Shown one piece after another: positions 24,935 through 33,964 of a stretch of DNA of 64,000 nucleotides. The notes below the pieces were generated by a model that was not told where the DNA came from, searched no databases, and saw nothing but the letters and a program-made list of their open reading frames with translations. The position numbers and the translations under genes are program-made. This DNA comes from Cryomorphaceae bacterium. GTDB lineage: Bacteria > Bacteroidota > Bacteroidia > Flavobacteriales_D > Sanyastnellaceae. The stretch lies in the NCBI GenBank assembly GCA_016124575.1, contig WGNM01000020.1:1-64000 (forward strand), given 5' to 3'. How positions within the stretch are numbered: position 1 is the first letter of the stretch; every line of letters begins with the position of its first letter.

Positions 24935-25447
24935 TTATTTTATAAGCACCCGAGCGAGGAGAGAAGTAAACCAATTCTCATCGGCGGTTGCGAGTTTGTT
25001 CAATAATCCATCTACCCTTCCGGCGAAATCCTCGATCTCTTCCATTTGTCCTTTAAACTGGACAATCTCCTTCTTATCACCACTTTCAGGATTTATTTCC
25101 TTCACCTGCGCCAAGGCCGACATGATGGGCTCCAGCTCTCGCTTTCTGCGTTCTTTCGCGATGCGCATGGCCACCTTCCACAAATCTTTTTCGGCCAAGA
25201 AGTACTCACGACGCTCACCCAATTTCACTTTTTTGTCTATCAAACCCCAGTCTATCAGGGCGCGTAGCGACATGTTGGCGTTTCCCCGTGAGATGTTCAG
25301 CTTCTCCATCACATCTTCAGCAGAAATGGGCTCTTGGGTAATCAAAAGGAGGGCGTGTACCTGCGCCATGGTGCGACTTACACCCCAGCTTGAACCGAGT
25401 GACCCCCAGCTATTTATGAATTGTTCTTTTGCTTCGTTGAATTCCAT
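24935..25447 (-). CDS. GbsR/MarR-family transcriptional regulator
   Basis: Winged-helix DNA-binding protein of 170 residues. The HTH region is at about 25-85 with ITQEPISAEDVMEKLNISRG, NANMSLRALIDWGLI and the wing EYFLAEKD. The C-terminal half is a helical dimerisation part ending LLNKLATADENW and beyond. GbsR-type members repress choline or glycine-betaine genes in Bacillus, and Bacteroidota versions control diverse neighbours. A TTG-N19-TATCTTCG promoter precedes the ATG by four bases, and its -33 element is overlapped by a perfect CTTTCA-N8-TGAAAG inverted repeat. Autoregulation is therefore likely. Confidence 0.85.
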   Translation of the reverse strand: MEFNEAKEQFINSWGSLGSSWGVSRTMAQVHALLLITQEPISAEDVMEKLNISRGNANMSLRALIDWGLIDKKVKLGERREYFLAEKDLWKVAMRIAKERRKRELEPIMSALAQVKEINPESGDKKEIVQFKGQMEEIEDFAGRVDGLLNKLATADENWFTSLLARVLIK

Positions 25448-25451
25448 ACCA

Positions 25452-25481
25452 CGAAGATAAAAACAATTCCTGTACTTTCAA
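25452..25481 (-). promoter_or_regulatory. Promoter of the GbsR-type regulator gene
   Basis: On the minus strand TTG (25481-25479), 19 bases, then TATCTTCG (25459-25452), four bases before the ATG at 25447. The -33 part lies inside the inverted repeat at 25475-25494. Confidence 0.55.
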
Positions 25482-25494
25482 TTATTTGTGAAAG
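25475..25494. promoter_or_regulatory. Candidate operator over the regulator promoter
   Basis: CTTTCA-ATTATTTG-TGAAAG, perfect 6-bp arms with an 8-base spacer, covering the -33 element of the regulator promoter. It shares its form with the repeat at 24548-24565. Confidence 0.5.
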
Positions 25495-26514
25495 TTATTT
25501 TTCCGTGAATCGCTTTACGTCGATCTCACGTGGAAGAGGGTGATCATGAAGCAAGAAATCGAGGAGGCAATGCACCGTATGCGCCACTATCAAAACACCT
25601 CTCGTGCCCAAACCATTGCATACATATTGATGCTCACCGATGCTGCCGCATATGGGTTTGCGATCAGGGGTGGTTGGACGGATGCCTGCTTCGTGTTTGA
25701 GGACTTCCAAATCGCCTTGGTAGTTTTCTCTGACTTTTTGAATGAGCTCATCGCGGTGTTGCATCACAGGTCTGTCATCAAAAGGAGGGCGCTCGTAGGT
25801 GGCGCCTAACCTGAAGACACCTGAATGATGCGGCATGAGCCATTTCCCGTTGTTGACGATAGCGTTTCGCACACCCTGAGGAGCTTGCACTGTGAGCACC
25901 TCTCCTTTGTTCGGGATGATCGGGAGATTGGGAAGGTATGATGCTACTGCACCCGAGCAATGAACGATGCGCTTTGCCACAATCTGTTTCCACGAGATGT
26001 GATCGGAGTGGGTAACCACCTCTTCAACATCAAATTGATGGTTGACGAGGGCATTTTTTGCAGACAAGTAATGTTTCATACTTGAAAGGAAAACAGGTAA
26101 GTCGACATACCCACAACCGTTGACCTCACCTATACCATATTGATTGGGAATCTCACTGTGATCGGTAGTCGACTTAATCCACCTTGGATTTCCTGCGACC
26201 GCTTTGGCATTCCAACGATGTTTGAATCCCTCATCGGGCATGATTTTCAGCAGTGGGAGTGAATAAATGAGCTTCACACCGAGGACTTGTTCAGCATCGC
26301 TGAAAAAATCGAGCATGAATTCATGGTGGACATCGGCATTCCAAACATCAACAATGGAGCGAAACGACATCGGGTTGAACATGCCCGCTGCTACAAGGCT
26401 TGCGGCTGAGGCATGATTGTTATCGACTACACACACCGAACATCCGCGCTGTAATGCGCGAAAAGCCAACACCGAACCGGCGAGACCTTGTCCGACGATC
26501 AACAAATCAACCAC
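25495..26514 (-). CDS. FAD-dependent oxidoreductase (DAO family)
   Basis: 339-residue flavoprotein of the D-amino-acid-oxidase/GlpO fold. The N-terminal dinucleotide motif is VGQGLAGSVLAFRAL at 7-21, with VVDNN as the second FAD strand. The C-terminal EAGIRPTTPDRKPICG and NGLGTRGVLIV match the FAD-binding end of DAO members. Substrate unknown: amino acids, sarcosine or a tRNA-modification substrate are possible. The GTG start directly follows the kbl stop with no gap, so it is co-transcribed with kbl. That makes an amine or amino-acid substrate tempting, but it is inference. It has a short interdomain region compared with GlpD-like enzymes. Confidence 0.8.
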   Translation of the reverse strand: MVDLLIVGQGLAGSVLAFRALQRGCSVCVVDNNHASAASLVAAGMFNPMSFRSIVDVWNADVHHEFMLDFFSDAEQVLGVKLIYSLPLLKIMPDEGFKHRWNAKAVAGNPRWIKSTTDHSEIPNQYGIGEVNGCGYVDLPVFLSSMKHYLSAKNALVNHQFDVEEVVTHSDHISWKQIVAKRIVHCSGAVASYLPNLPIIPNKGEVLTVQAPQGVRNAIVNNGKWLMPHHSGVFRLGATYERPPFDDRPVMQHRDELIQKVRENYQGDLEVLKHEAGIRPTTPDRKPICGSIGEHQYVCNGLGTRGVLIVAHTVHCLLDFLLHDHPLPREIDVKRFTEK

Positions 26515-27705
26515 CTACTTGATCACTCCCATTTCTTTGCCCACTTTTTCGAACGCGTTGATAGCCTTGTCGAGGTGCTCGGTTTCGTGCGCTGCGCTGA
26601 TTTGGACACGGATACGCGCCTGATCTTTCGGTACCACAGGGTAGTAGAATCCAATGACATAGATTCCCTCTGCCAAGAGCTTTTCGGCCATTACTTGTGA
26701 AAGACGTGCATCGTAAAGCATGACAGGAACGATGGCCGATTCACCATCTTTAAACTCCAAACCGATGCGTCGCAATCCAGCTTTGAAATGGTTCACATTT
26801 TCTTCCAGCTTATCGCGCAAATCAGTCGTTTCATTCAACAGTTCGAACACCGCAATCGAAGCTCCCACGATGCTTGGCGCGAGGGAGTTTGAGAACAGGT
26901 ACGGACGAGAACGCTGGCGGAGCATCTCAATAATCTCTTTTCTACCGGTCGTAAATCCACCCATGGCGCCTCCAAGGGCTTTGCCTAGCGTACCAGTTAT
27001 TATATCAACTCTACCGAGTACATTTCTCAATTCTATTGAACCGCGACCGGTTTTACCGATGAATCCAGTGGCATGACATTCATCTACCATCACCAAGGCA
27101 TTGTATTTATCGGCCATGTCGCAAATTTTATCGAGTTGGGCCACATAGCCGTCCATTGAGAAGACCCCATCGGTAACAATGATTTTAAAGCGCGCCTCTG
27201 CAGCGGCAATCAGTTGCGCTTCGAGGTCGGCCATATCGTTGTTCGCATAGCGGAAGCGTTTTGCTTTGCACAGGCGGACGCCATCGATGATTGATGCATG
27301 ATTCAACGAGTCGGAAATGATGGCATCTTCTTCACCGAACAAAGGCTCGAACACCCCACCGTTCGCATCGAAAGCTGCAGCGTATAAGATAGTATCTTCC
27401 GTGTGCAAGAAATCAGCAATTTGCTTTTCCAGCGTTTTGTGGATGTCTTGCGTACCGCAGATAAACCGCACCGACGACATACCAAATCCATGGCTATCGA
27501 TCGCATCTTTCGCCGCCTTCATCACTTTTGGGTGAGAAGACAAACCAAGGTAATTATTTGCGCAGAAGTTGATCACTTCTTGTCCGGTGCTTATTTTGAT
27601 CACCGCATCCTGCGGCGATGTGATGATTCTTTCTTTTTTGAAAAGGCCAGCGTTTTCGATGTCTGCCAGTTCTTGCTTTAAAAAATCTTGCAATTTTCCG
27701 TACAT
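26515..27705 (-). CDS. kbl: Glycine C-acetyltransferase (2-amino-3-ketobutyrate CoA ligase)
   Basis: PLP enzyme of about 396 residues that splits 2-amino-3-oxobutyrate to glycine and acetyl-CoA in threonine breakdown, fold-type I aminotransferase class. The start [13 protein letters not shown] is typical. [42 protein letters not shown] and the PLP lysine in [14 protein letters not shown] are all visible. The frame stays open 75 codons upstream through the hexanucleotide repeat, encoding a Pro/Ser-rich stretch. I reject this as N-terminus because Kbl proteins start at MYGKL. No threonine dehydrogenase gene is in the window. The DAO-type oxidoreductase follows without a gap. Confidence 0.92.
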   Translation of the reverse strand: MYGKLQDFLKQELADIENAGLFKKERIITSPQDAVIKISTGQEVINFCANNYLGLSSHPKVMKAAKDAIDSHGFGMSSVRFICGTQDIHKTLEKQIADFLHTEDTILYAAAFDANGGVFEPLFGEEDAIISDSLNHASIIDGVRLCKAKRFRYANNDMADLEAQLIAAAEARFKIIVTDGVFSMDGYVAQLDKICDMADKYNALVMVDECHATGFIGKTGRGSIELRNVLGRVDIITGTLGKALGGAMGGFTTGRKEIIEMLRQRSRPYLFSNSLAPSIVGASIAVFELLNETTDLRDKLEENVNHFKAGLRRIGLEFKDGESAIVPVMLYDARLSQVMAEKLLAEGIYVIGFYYPVVPKDQARIRVQISAAHETEHLDKAINAFEKVGKEMGVIK

Positions 27706-27764
27706 GGGGTGATGAGTTTTGGCAAAGATAATGGAAATGTTGGCTTCGGCTTCGAGAACCTCAG

Positions 27765-27841
27765 CCGACGGGGACGGCGACGGGGGCGGCGACGGGGACG
27801 GGGGCGGCGACGGGGACGACGACGGGGGCGGGGGCGGGGAC
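27765..27841. repeat. G-rich hexanucleotide tandem repeat before kbl
   Basis: About 13 imperfect six-base units of form GSGRCG (for example GGGACG, GCGACG, GGGGCG), 77 bases in all, between the ldcA stop and the kbl start. Its GC content is far above the neighbouring DNA. The plus strand has many GGGG runs and could form quadruplexes. The kbl mRNA leader is correspondingly C-rich. Confidence 0.95.
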
Positions 27842-28705
27842 TTATCCGAGGAGGATGGGGTAGTTGTTTGGTTCATGTCCGACGGGGACGATGGCATACG
27901 GAATACCCAGCGGGTTGAGGTGAGAACCAATTATTTCAACGGCATTCTTTCCAAACGGGTTGTCGGCAGAGAAGCCAAATGCTTGGGTGCTATCTCGCAT
28001 GGCAGAAAAGTGGCCGATCAAGACACCAGAAAGTTTGGCGAGAATGCCCGACAATAGCAGATTGTTCATCATGCGATCGAGGTGGTAGAGCATTTCATCG
28101 ATGTCCTCGATCAGCAGCACATCTCCATCTTTGATATCGAGCCAAGGCGAGCCATTCAAAGAATAGAGCACCGACAAATTACCGCCTACGATTCGGGATT
28201 CAGTCCACTTCAACATCCCTGCCGCGTGCAGGAAAGAAGCATTTGAGATACGTCCTTCAAGTATATCGAAACAAGCATCGACGACCGGTGTTGGGGCAGA
28301 AACCAACGTTGTGGCGAGTGGCGCGTGCAAACAAACGCCGCCAAGTTTGAGGATGCCACAATGAAGCGCTGTGATATCGCTGAAACCGATGACCCATTTT
28401 GGAAAATCAACGAGGTGTTGAAAGTCTATGTAGGGCAGCAACCTTCCGGCCCCGTAGCCACCGCGCATGCACCAAATGGCCTTCACCTCATCGTTGTGAA
28501 TCAACCGATTGAATACATCAGCCCGTTGTTTATCGGTACCTGCAAACTGGAAATCGCGGGCCAAGAGCTCATCATCTACAACTACTTTGTACCCTCGAGA
28601 TTCGAGCAAAGTGGTGATTTCATGCACTTGATCAACAGTGGCAAACCGCGAAGGAGCTGCCAGGGCAATGGAGTCGCCAGGTGAAAGAGATTGAGGACGT
28701 TTCAT
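27842..28705 (-). CDS. ldcA: LD-carboxypeptidase (peptidase family S66)
   Basis: 287-residue serine peptidase that trims the terminal D-alanine from tetrapeptides during murein recycling. The motifs are the start [13 protein letters not shown] at 6-18, the gating [15 protein letters not shown] near 80-95, the nucleophile Ser in IGFSD, the Glu of [15 protein letters not shown], and the His in [11 protein letters not shown]. No signal peptide is seen, so cytoplasmic as in E. coli LdcA. A CATGTTTG box lies four bases before the ATG. The 3' end runs into the hexanucleotide repeat. The last codons contain GACGGGGACG, the same sequence as repeat units, which suggests the repeat grew from the gene end. 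Confidence 0.9.
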   Translation of the reverse strand: MKRPQSLSPGDSIALAAPSRFATVDQVHEITTLLESRGYKVVVDDELLARDFQFAGTDKQRADVFNRLIHNDEVKAIWCMRGGYGAGRLLPYIDFQHLVDFPKWVIGFSDITALHCGILKLGGVCLHAPLATTLVSAPTPVVDACFDILEGRISNASFLHAAGMLKWTESRIVGGNLSVLYSLNGSPWLDIKDGDVLLIEDIDEMLYHLDRMMNNLLLSGILAKLSGVLIGHFSAMRDSTQAFGFSADNPFGKNAVEIIGSHLNPLGIPYAIVPVGHEPNNYPILLG

Positions 28706-28833
28706 ACTGCAAACATGCGGAAAAGGAACGGTTTAGGAATAAGATGAAAAGATGTTTTCACCCAATTCTAACTCGCTGGCTGATGAGCATTTCTGTTTAT
28801 CATCACGAAATGTGCGCATTTGCCGAAAAGCGG

Positions 28834-28841
28834 TAATTTTG
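28834..28841 (+). promoter_or_regulatory. -7 promoter box of metG
   Basis: TAATTTTG, exact match, 26 bases before the metG ATG. The nearest TTTG is 11 bases upstream, so the -33 element is unclear. Confidence 0.4.
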
Positions 28842-28867
28842 CAACTCATAAAAAAAGTTTGCACGAT

Positions 28868-30931
28868 ATGTCGAAGAAGCGATACATGGTTACCTCTGCC
28901 CTGCCCTATGCGAATGGCCCTTTACACATTGGCCACATCGCTGGCGCCATGCTACCGGCCGACATTTACGTGCGATATTTACGCGCTGCTGGAGAGGATG
29001 TAGCATGGATATGCGGCTCTGATGAGCACGGAGCTGCCATCACCTTGAAAGCAAAAAAGGAAGGGATTTCTCCGAAAGAGGTTGTAGACAGATACCACGT
29101 TTTGATGCGTGATGCCTTTGCTGGTTTCGGCATTTCTTTCGACCATTACGACCGGACATCATCTCCTGAACATCATAAAAACGCGCAAGAGTTCTTTTTG
29201 AAACTGCTTGAAAACGACGCGTTTGAGGTGAAGACAGAACTGCAATATTTCGATACAGAAGCAAAACAATTTTTGGCTGACCGCTATATTACCGGTACTT
29301 GTCCGAAATGCTCGCACGACAAAGCCTACGGCGACCAGTGTGAAAACTGCGGTTCTGCCCTCAGTCCGAACGACCTCATCAACCCGAAATCGGTTCTTAG
29401 TGGCAGCACGCCAAAGTTGAAAGAGACCTCCTTATGGTATTTGCCAATGGGCGACCACGAGGTTTGGTTGCGCGATTACTTGGAGAAAGGAACTTTGGAC
29501 GGCAAGCATCACCACGACGTTAAAGATTGGAAAAAGCATGTCCTTGGCCAATGCAAATCGTGGATTGATGGCGGCTTGCAATCGCGTGCGATGACGCGTG
29601 ACCTCGACTGGGGGGTGCCGGTTCCGCTTGAAGGAGCCGATGGAAAAGTGCTGTATGTATGGCTCGACGCCCCGATTGGGTATATCACCGCAACTAAAAA
29701 TTGGGCTGCTGCGAACGGTAAGAATTGGGAGCAGTATTGGAAGAGTGAAGACACCGAGCTGATACATTTCATAGGCAAAGACAACATCGTTTTTCACTGC
29801 CTCATCTTCCCTATTTTGCTCAAAGCACACGGATCCTACAACCTGCCGTACAACGTGCCAGCCAACGAATTCATGAATTTAGAGGGCGACAAGATATCTA
29901 CATCGCGCAACTGGGCGGTGTGGCTGCATGAATACCTAGAAGAGTTTCCGGGCAAGCAAGACGAGTTGCGATATGTCCTTTGCAGCATTATGCCTGAGCA
30001 AAAAGACAGCGAGTTCACCTGGGGCGATTACAAAGATCGCGTGAACAATGAGTTGGCCGACATTTTGGGCAACTTCATCAACCGCGTGGTGGTGCTTACC
30101 CACAAGTATTTCGACGGCGAGGTTCCTGCCGCAGGTCCGCTCAGCGAGCGGGATGTGAATGTTTTAAATGCCATTGAAGAGATCTCTTCAAACGTAGCTG
30201 AGAGCATCCGTTCATTCCGTTTTAGAGATGCCTTGGCTGAGGCGATGAACCTCGCGCGATTGGGCAACAAATACATGACCGAAGAAGAGCCATGGAAGGT
30301 ATGGAAAACGGATCCAGATCGCGTGAAGACCATCATGCACGTGTGCCTTCAGGTAGCTGCTAATTGTCCGTTTGTACTGCACCCCTTCCTCCCCTTCACT
30401 TCCGAAAAACTAGGCGTCACCTTCGGGGTTGATTATCTCGATTGGGCAAGAGCAGGACGAGAATTGATGAAAGCGGGACAGCGAATTGGTACGTCTGAAA
30501 TACTCTTTACGAAAGTGGATGATGCGTTGGTAGAGAAGCAACAATTGAAGCTTGCGGAAGCAAAAAAGGAGAGTGTGGTAAAAGAGGTAGAACCGATGAA
30601 GGAGTTGATCAGCTTTGAGCAATTCGGCGCCATGGACATCCGCATCGGTGAGATATTAGAAGCTGAGCGCGTACCGAAAACCAAGAAGCTCCTCAAATTA
30701 AAAGTAAACACTGGCGTGGATGTCCGCACCGTTGTTAGCGGCATTGCCGAATCCTACGAGCCAGAGCAAGCTGTCGGTAAGAAAGTCACCATCTTAATAA
30801 ACCTTGCACCGAGAGAAATAAAAGGCATCGTAAGTGAAGGGATGATTTTGATGGCAGAAGACGATGCCGGCGTGTTGAGCTTTGTGAGTCCGGAGCGGGA
30901 TAGCATTGTATCTGGAAACGGCGTTCGGTAG
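28868..30931 (+). CDS. metG: Methionyl-tRNA synthetase with C-terminal tRNA-binding domain
   Basis: Charges tRNA-Met in the cytoplasm, about 687 residues. The HIGH motif is PLHIGHIAG near 17-25, a zinc knuckle CPKC...CENC near 144-160, and the KMSKS loop appears as DKISTSRNW. An anticodon-binding helical domain follows. The last 110 residues are an EMAP/Trbp111-type OB fold (FGAMDIRIGEILEAERVPKTKKLLKLKV, of which FGAMDIRIGEI and KTKKLLKLKV are the key parts), which makes it the long dimeric form. The ATG at 28868 was chosen because homologues begin MSKKRYMVTSALPYANG. The frame is open further upstream. Confidence 0.95.
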   Translation: MSKKRYMVTSALPYANGPLHIGHIAGAMLPADIYVRYLRAAGEDVAWICGSDEHGAAITLKAKKEGISPKEVVDRYHVLMRDAFAGFGISFDHYDRTSSPEHHKNAQEFFLKLLENDAFEVKTELQYFDTEAKQFLADRYITGTCPKCSHDKAYGDQCENCGSALSPNDLINPKSVLSGSTPKLKETSLWYLPMGDHEVWLRDYLEKGTLDGKHHHDVKDWKKHVLGQCKSWIDGGLQSRAMTRDLDWGVPVPLEGADGKVLYVWLDAPIGYITATKNWAAANGKNWEQYWKSEDTELIHFIGKDNIVFHCLIFPILLKAHGSYNLPYNVPANEFMNLEGDKISTSRNWAVWLHEYLEEFPGKQDELRYVLCSIMPEQKDSEFTWGDYKDRVNNELADILGNFINRVVVLTHKYFDGEVPAAGPLSERDVNVLNAIEEISSNVAESIRSFRFRDALAEAMNLARLGNKYMTEEEPWKVWKTDPDRVKTIMHVCLQVAANCPFVLHPFLPFTSEKLGVTFGVDYLDWARAGRELMKAGQRIGTSEILFTKVDDALVEKQQLKLAEAKKESVVKEVEPMKELISFEQFGAMDIRIGEILEAERVPKTKKLLKLKVNTGVDVRTVVSGIAESYEPEQAVGKKVTILINLAPREIKGIVSEGMILMAEDDAGVLSFVSPERDSIVSGNGVR

Positions 30932-30935
30932 ACGT

Positions 30936-32201
30936 CTATTTCTGTTCAACCCATCGGTTGGTATACTCACTTTTTGGATCGTATTGCGCTTGCTGCAGGG
31001 CCGTATTGAATCGACGATTTGGTCGCGGATCATTGCCTACTCCTGCCAGGTACAGCCAGTTGCCATAGTTGTTGGCGACATCGAAATCAACCAGCATACT
31101 TTCGAACCAAGCAGCGCCCAATCGCCAGTCTACACCCATTTCATGCACCAAGAAGCTCGCAACATTTTGCCTGCCCCGATTGCTCATCCACCCTGTTGAC
31201 GAGAGTTCAATCATATTGGCATTAACAAAATCGCACGCCGTTTCTCCCTTGCACCACGACTGAAATTTTGACATATTGAGATCACCAGACGGTTTATCTT
31301 TCAATCCACCCCGCAGAAACATTTTCGCACCGTACTTATCGCACACCAAGCGGAAGTAATCTCTCCAGAGAAGTTCGAAAAACATCCAGTACGAGCCATC
31401 ATTGGCCCCATGCACCGCTTCGTATTCTTTCACCACTTTCATGATTGAACGGGCAGAGATCGCGCCGATGGAAAGCCAAGCAGAAAAACGCGACGAGTAC
31501 TCTCCTATCAGTCCATTTCGCGTTTCCTTATACCGCCCCAATCTTTCTGGCGAAGAACAATAGTGTTGCAAACGAATCCACCCCGCATGTTCGCCACCAC
31601 GAAAATCATCGATGCGCTTAGGATGAGGAACAGGAGCGGCCAAGCCCAATTGCTCCATTGTCGGAACATCGCACCGAGACAACGGCGGTGTTTGAATGTG
31701 TTGGATGCGCGGAATTGGCTGAGGGATATTCAGATTTTTCTCTATTTGAATACGAAATTGGGTAAAGACATTGGGAAGATCAGCGCTATTGAAAGGCAAA
31801 TTATTTGGATCGAGCAAGTAGCCATCAGAGATTTCAGAAACGGGGATATTCTCGCGTATCTTCTTCAAAATCAGCGCTTCTTCTGTTCCTTGGGAAGAAG
31901 AACAAAACACCATTTCTGCTTCGAACTCAGATGTAATTTTCGGTATTGCGTATGAAGGATCGCCCACCAAGACCATCAACTCGCTTCCGATTTCGCGCAA
32001 CCCATTTTGGAGATCCTGAAGCGATTCGAGAAGAAAACGCATGCGGTGAGGCCCCATGCGAGGCACACCCAATTTTGACGTGAACAGCGATTTATTGATA
32101 ATGTAGACAGGAATGACCTCTGAGCTGTTTGCAATGGCAGACGACAGACCAACATTATCGGTCAGACGAAGATCATTGCGGAACCAATAGACAACGCGCA
32201 T
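30936..32201 (-). CDS. Cryptochrome/photolyase, CRY-DASH type
   Basis: FAD-binding blue-light enzyme of 421 residues. The photolyase N-terminal alpha/beta domain (VVYWFRNDLRLTDNVGL) spans about 1-130 and the helical FAD domain follows. Family marks are STGWMSNRGRQNVASFL, the DWRLGAAWFESMLVDFDVANNYGNW region (key parts RLGAAWFE and DFDVANNYGNW), and DPRPNRRFN, the CRY-DASH signature. Such proteins repair cyclobutane dimers in single-stranded DNA or act as photoreceptors. It is the last gene of an operon with an Fe-S photolyase 33 bases upstream. It is convergent with metG with four bases between the stops. Confidence 0.9.
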   Translation of the reverse strand: MRVVYWFRNDLRLTDNVGLSSAIANSSEVIPVYIINKSLFTSKLGVPRMGPHRMRFLLESLQDLQNGLREIGSELMVLVGDPSYAIPKITSEFEAEMVFCSSSQGTEEALILKKIRENIPVSEISDGYLLDPNNLPFNSADLPNVFTQFRIQIEKNLNIPQPIPRIQHIQTPPLSRCDVPTMEQLGLAAPVPHPKRIDDFRGGEHAGWIRLQHYCSSPERLGRYKETRNGLIGEYSSRFSAWLSIGAISARSIMKVVKEYEAVHGANDGSYWMFFELLWRDYFRLVCDKYGAKMFLRGGLKDKPSGDLNMSKFQSWCKGETACDFVNANMIELSSTGWMSNRGRQNVASFLVHEMGVDWRLGAAWFESMLVDFDVANNYGNWLYLAGVGNDPRPNRRFNTALQQAQYDPKSEYTNRWVEQK

Positions 32202-32234
32202 ACTGCAATTACAATTTAGGTAAACAAAAGTTCC

Positions 32235-33758
32235 TCATTTGAGGTTGGCAAGAAACGATTCTGCTCGTGAAAGTATTGACACACGCGTATCTGCATCCAT
32301 TTTATCCCACGTGCGATAAGGCATTGCCATGCGGTGATTGGATTGCAGCTTGTCTCTGTGCTGGTCGATGAAGTTCCAATACAGCGCATTGAACGGACAG
32401 CTATTGGGACCAGTTCGTTGTGCGACATCAAACCTACAGTCTTTGCAATAGTGGCTCATTTTATTGATATAGTTACCCCCAGAAACATAAGGTTTGGTAG
32501 CTATCATGCCACCATCTGCGAACTGGCTCATGCCACGCGTATTGGTGATCTCGACCCATTCAAAAGCATCGATGTAGATACCCAGGTACCAATCATCAAC
32601 CTGATCGGGATCAATTCCAGCAAGCAGAGCGAAATTACCCGTTATCATCAGCCGTTGAATGTGGTGAGCGTAGGCAAATTCAAGCGATTGTGAGATCGCA
32701 TGTTTCAGACAAGCCATGTCTGTTTTACCCGTCCAGAACCATTCAGGCAGAGGCCTGCTGTTCTCAAAAAAGTTTTTAGACGCGAAAGCAGGCATGTTTT
32801 CAAAATACACCCCCCTCATGAACTCGCGCCAGCCAAGGATTTGACGGATGAACCCCTCCGCTTGGGATATTGACACCCTCGAAGAGTCGGCATAGTAGGC
32901 AGCTTCTACCGCCTCAATCACCTCGCGTGGTGATATCAATTTCAAGTTCAAAGAAAACGACAATCGCGAGTGGTATAGCGACCAACCATTGGGCGTCATC
33001 GCATCTTGGAAGTCGCCGAAATACGGCAGACATTCATCGATAAAAAAAGACAACATGCGCAGACCTTCATCGCGTGTTGTGGGCCATAAAAAGTGATTGC
33101 TCGCCACCGAGCCAATGGTTTGAACCCCACATTCGATGAGCATTTGATGGATGTCGGAACAATCCCTGTCGAACATCAGCGGCATGGGGCCCGCATTGTT
33201 GACCGGAAGTTTTTTCCGGTTTTCCGCATCATAGTTCCACTGGCCTCCTTCGGGTGATGCACCGTTCATTAGCACCCCCGTTTTCCGGCGCATGAATCGA
33301 TAAAAATCCTCCATACGGTAGTTCGATCGTTGTTTGAACACCGCTTTGAAGTCTTCTGCACTCGAAAGAAAGTGCTCAGATTCGACGCATTGAGCAGATT
33401 TGAAAGACTTAGAAACCTCAATCAACCGTTCCGACAACCGGTATTCATCGGGCTGTTGGTATTCGAACCGATCACAACCTAGAGTTTCAGCAATTTTAAG
33501 CACTGACGTTCCAACATCCCTGCCGTGCGCAGGATCATTTAACTTCAAGTAGATGATTGAATGCTTGTTTTGACTGAGGTGGTTTGCAAAATGGCGCATC
33601 GCTGCGAAGACGCCAATAACCTTTTGGATGTGATGACGGACATAATCTGTTTCTGATCGGGCCTCGACCATGACATACGTCACATGCTCATTTACCGATT
33701 GGAACCATGAGTGGTGGATATTGAGTTGGTCGCCCAGGATGAGACGTAGCACCTTCAT
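32235..33758 (-). CDS. Iron-sulfur photolyase (FeS-BCP, prokaryotic (6-4) type)
   Basis: 507-residue photolyase of the PhrB-like class. It begins RLILGDQLN, the DUF523-like antenna region of this class, then has the FAD domain with [25 protein letters not shown] and [17 protein letters not shown]. The four cysteines for the 4Fe-4S cluster are present: one in DMACLKHAI and three in [19 protein letters not shown]. PhrB of Agrobacterium repairs (6-4) photoproducts. The activity is inferred from the class. It overlaps the DUF2256 gene by four bases (ATGA), so it is translationally coupled. Confidence 0.9.
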   Translation of the reverse strand: MKVLRLILGDQLNIHHSWFQSVNEHVTYVMVEARSETDYVRHHIQKVIGVFAAMRHFANHLSQNKHSIIYLKLNDPAHGRDVGTSVLKIAETLGCDRFEYQQPDEYRLSERLIEVSKSFKSAQCVESEHFLSSAEDFKAVFKQRSNYRMEDFYRFMRRKTGVLMNGASPEGGQWNYDAENRKKLPVNNAGPMPLMFDRDCSDIHQMLIECGVQTIGSVASNHFLWPTTRDEGLRMLSFFIDECLPYFGDFQDAMTPNGWSLYHSRLSFSLNLKLISPREVIEAVEAAYYADSSRVSISQAEGFIRQILGWREFMRGVYFENMPAFASKNFFENSRPLPEWFWTGKTDMACLKHAISQSLEFAYAHHIQRLMITGNFALLAGIDPDQVDDWYLGIYIDAFEWVEITNTRGMSQFADGGMIATKPYVSGGNYINKMSHYCKDCRFDVAQRTGPNSCPFNALYWNFIDQHRDKLQSNHRMAMPYRTWDKMDADTRVSILSRAESFLANLK

Positions 33759-33919
33759 TGTTGCAGATTTTGGGGAGAGGGATGCGACTTAGTTTTACGG
33801 CAGCGATCGGAGCAGTGCCTCACATTTTCCCAGTCTCTTTCCCATTTTTTGCGCCAGGAGAAATGTCTTGTGCAGACGACACAGATTTTAGACGGGAGGT
33901 GTTGCTTTTTCACGACCAT
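33755..33919 (-). CDS. DUF2256 zinc-knuckle-like mini-protein (54 aa)
   Basis: The ATG at 33919 opens a 54-codon frame whose TGA overlaps the photolyase start. The product carries [20 protein letters not shown] and then [10 protein letters not shown]. This matches the DUF2256 pattern CxxC-x3-FxWRKKW-x6-V-x2-CSxxC(R), in which four cysteines probably bind zinc. DUF2256 genes lie next to photolyase or cryptochrome genes in many bacteria, as here. Function unknown. It is too short for automated gene calls in many pipelines. DNA binding or an antenna role are guesses. Confidence 0.85.
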   Translation of the reverse strand: MVVKKQHLPSKICVVCTRHFSWRKKWERDWENVRHCSDRCRKTKSHPSPQNLQQ

Positions 33920-33964
33920 ACAACATAGGACGACGAAAAAATGTTCAGACAGATCACATGGACC

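Noticed and set aside
27765-27841. CRISPR-like array
   Set aside because: The units are only six bases with no spacers, so it is a minisatellite.
27706-27930. 75-codon N-terminal extension of kbl
   Set aside because: It overlaps ldcA, is low complexity over the repeat, and Kbl homologues start at MYGKL. The ATG at 27705 is the family start.
27719-28057. Plus-strand Gly/Asp-rich frame over the hexanucleotide repeat
   Set aside because: Its protein is the translation of the repeat followed by antisense ldcA. No start signal or family.
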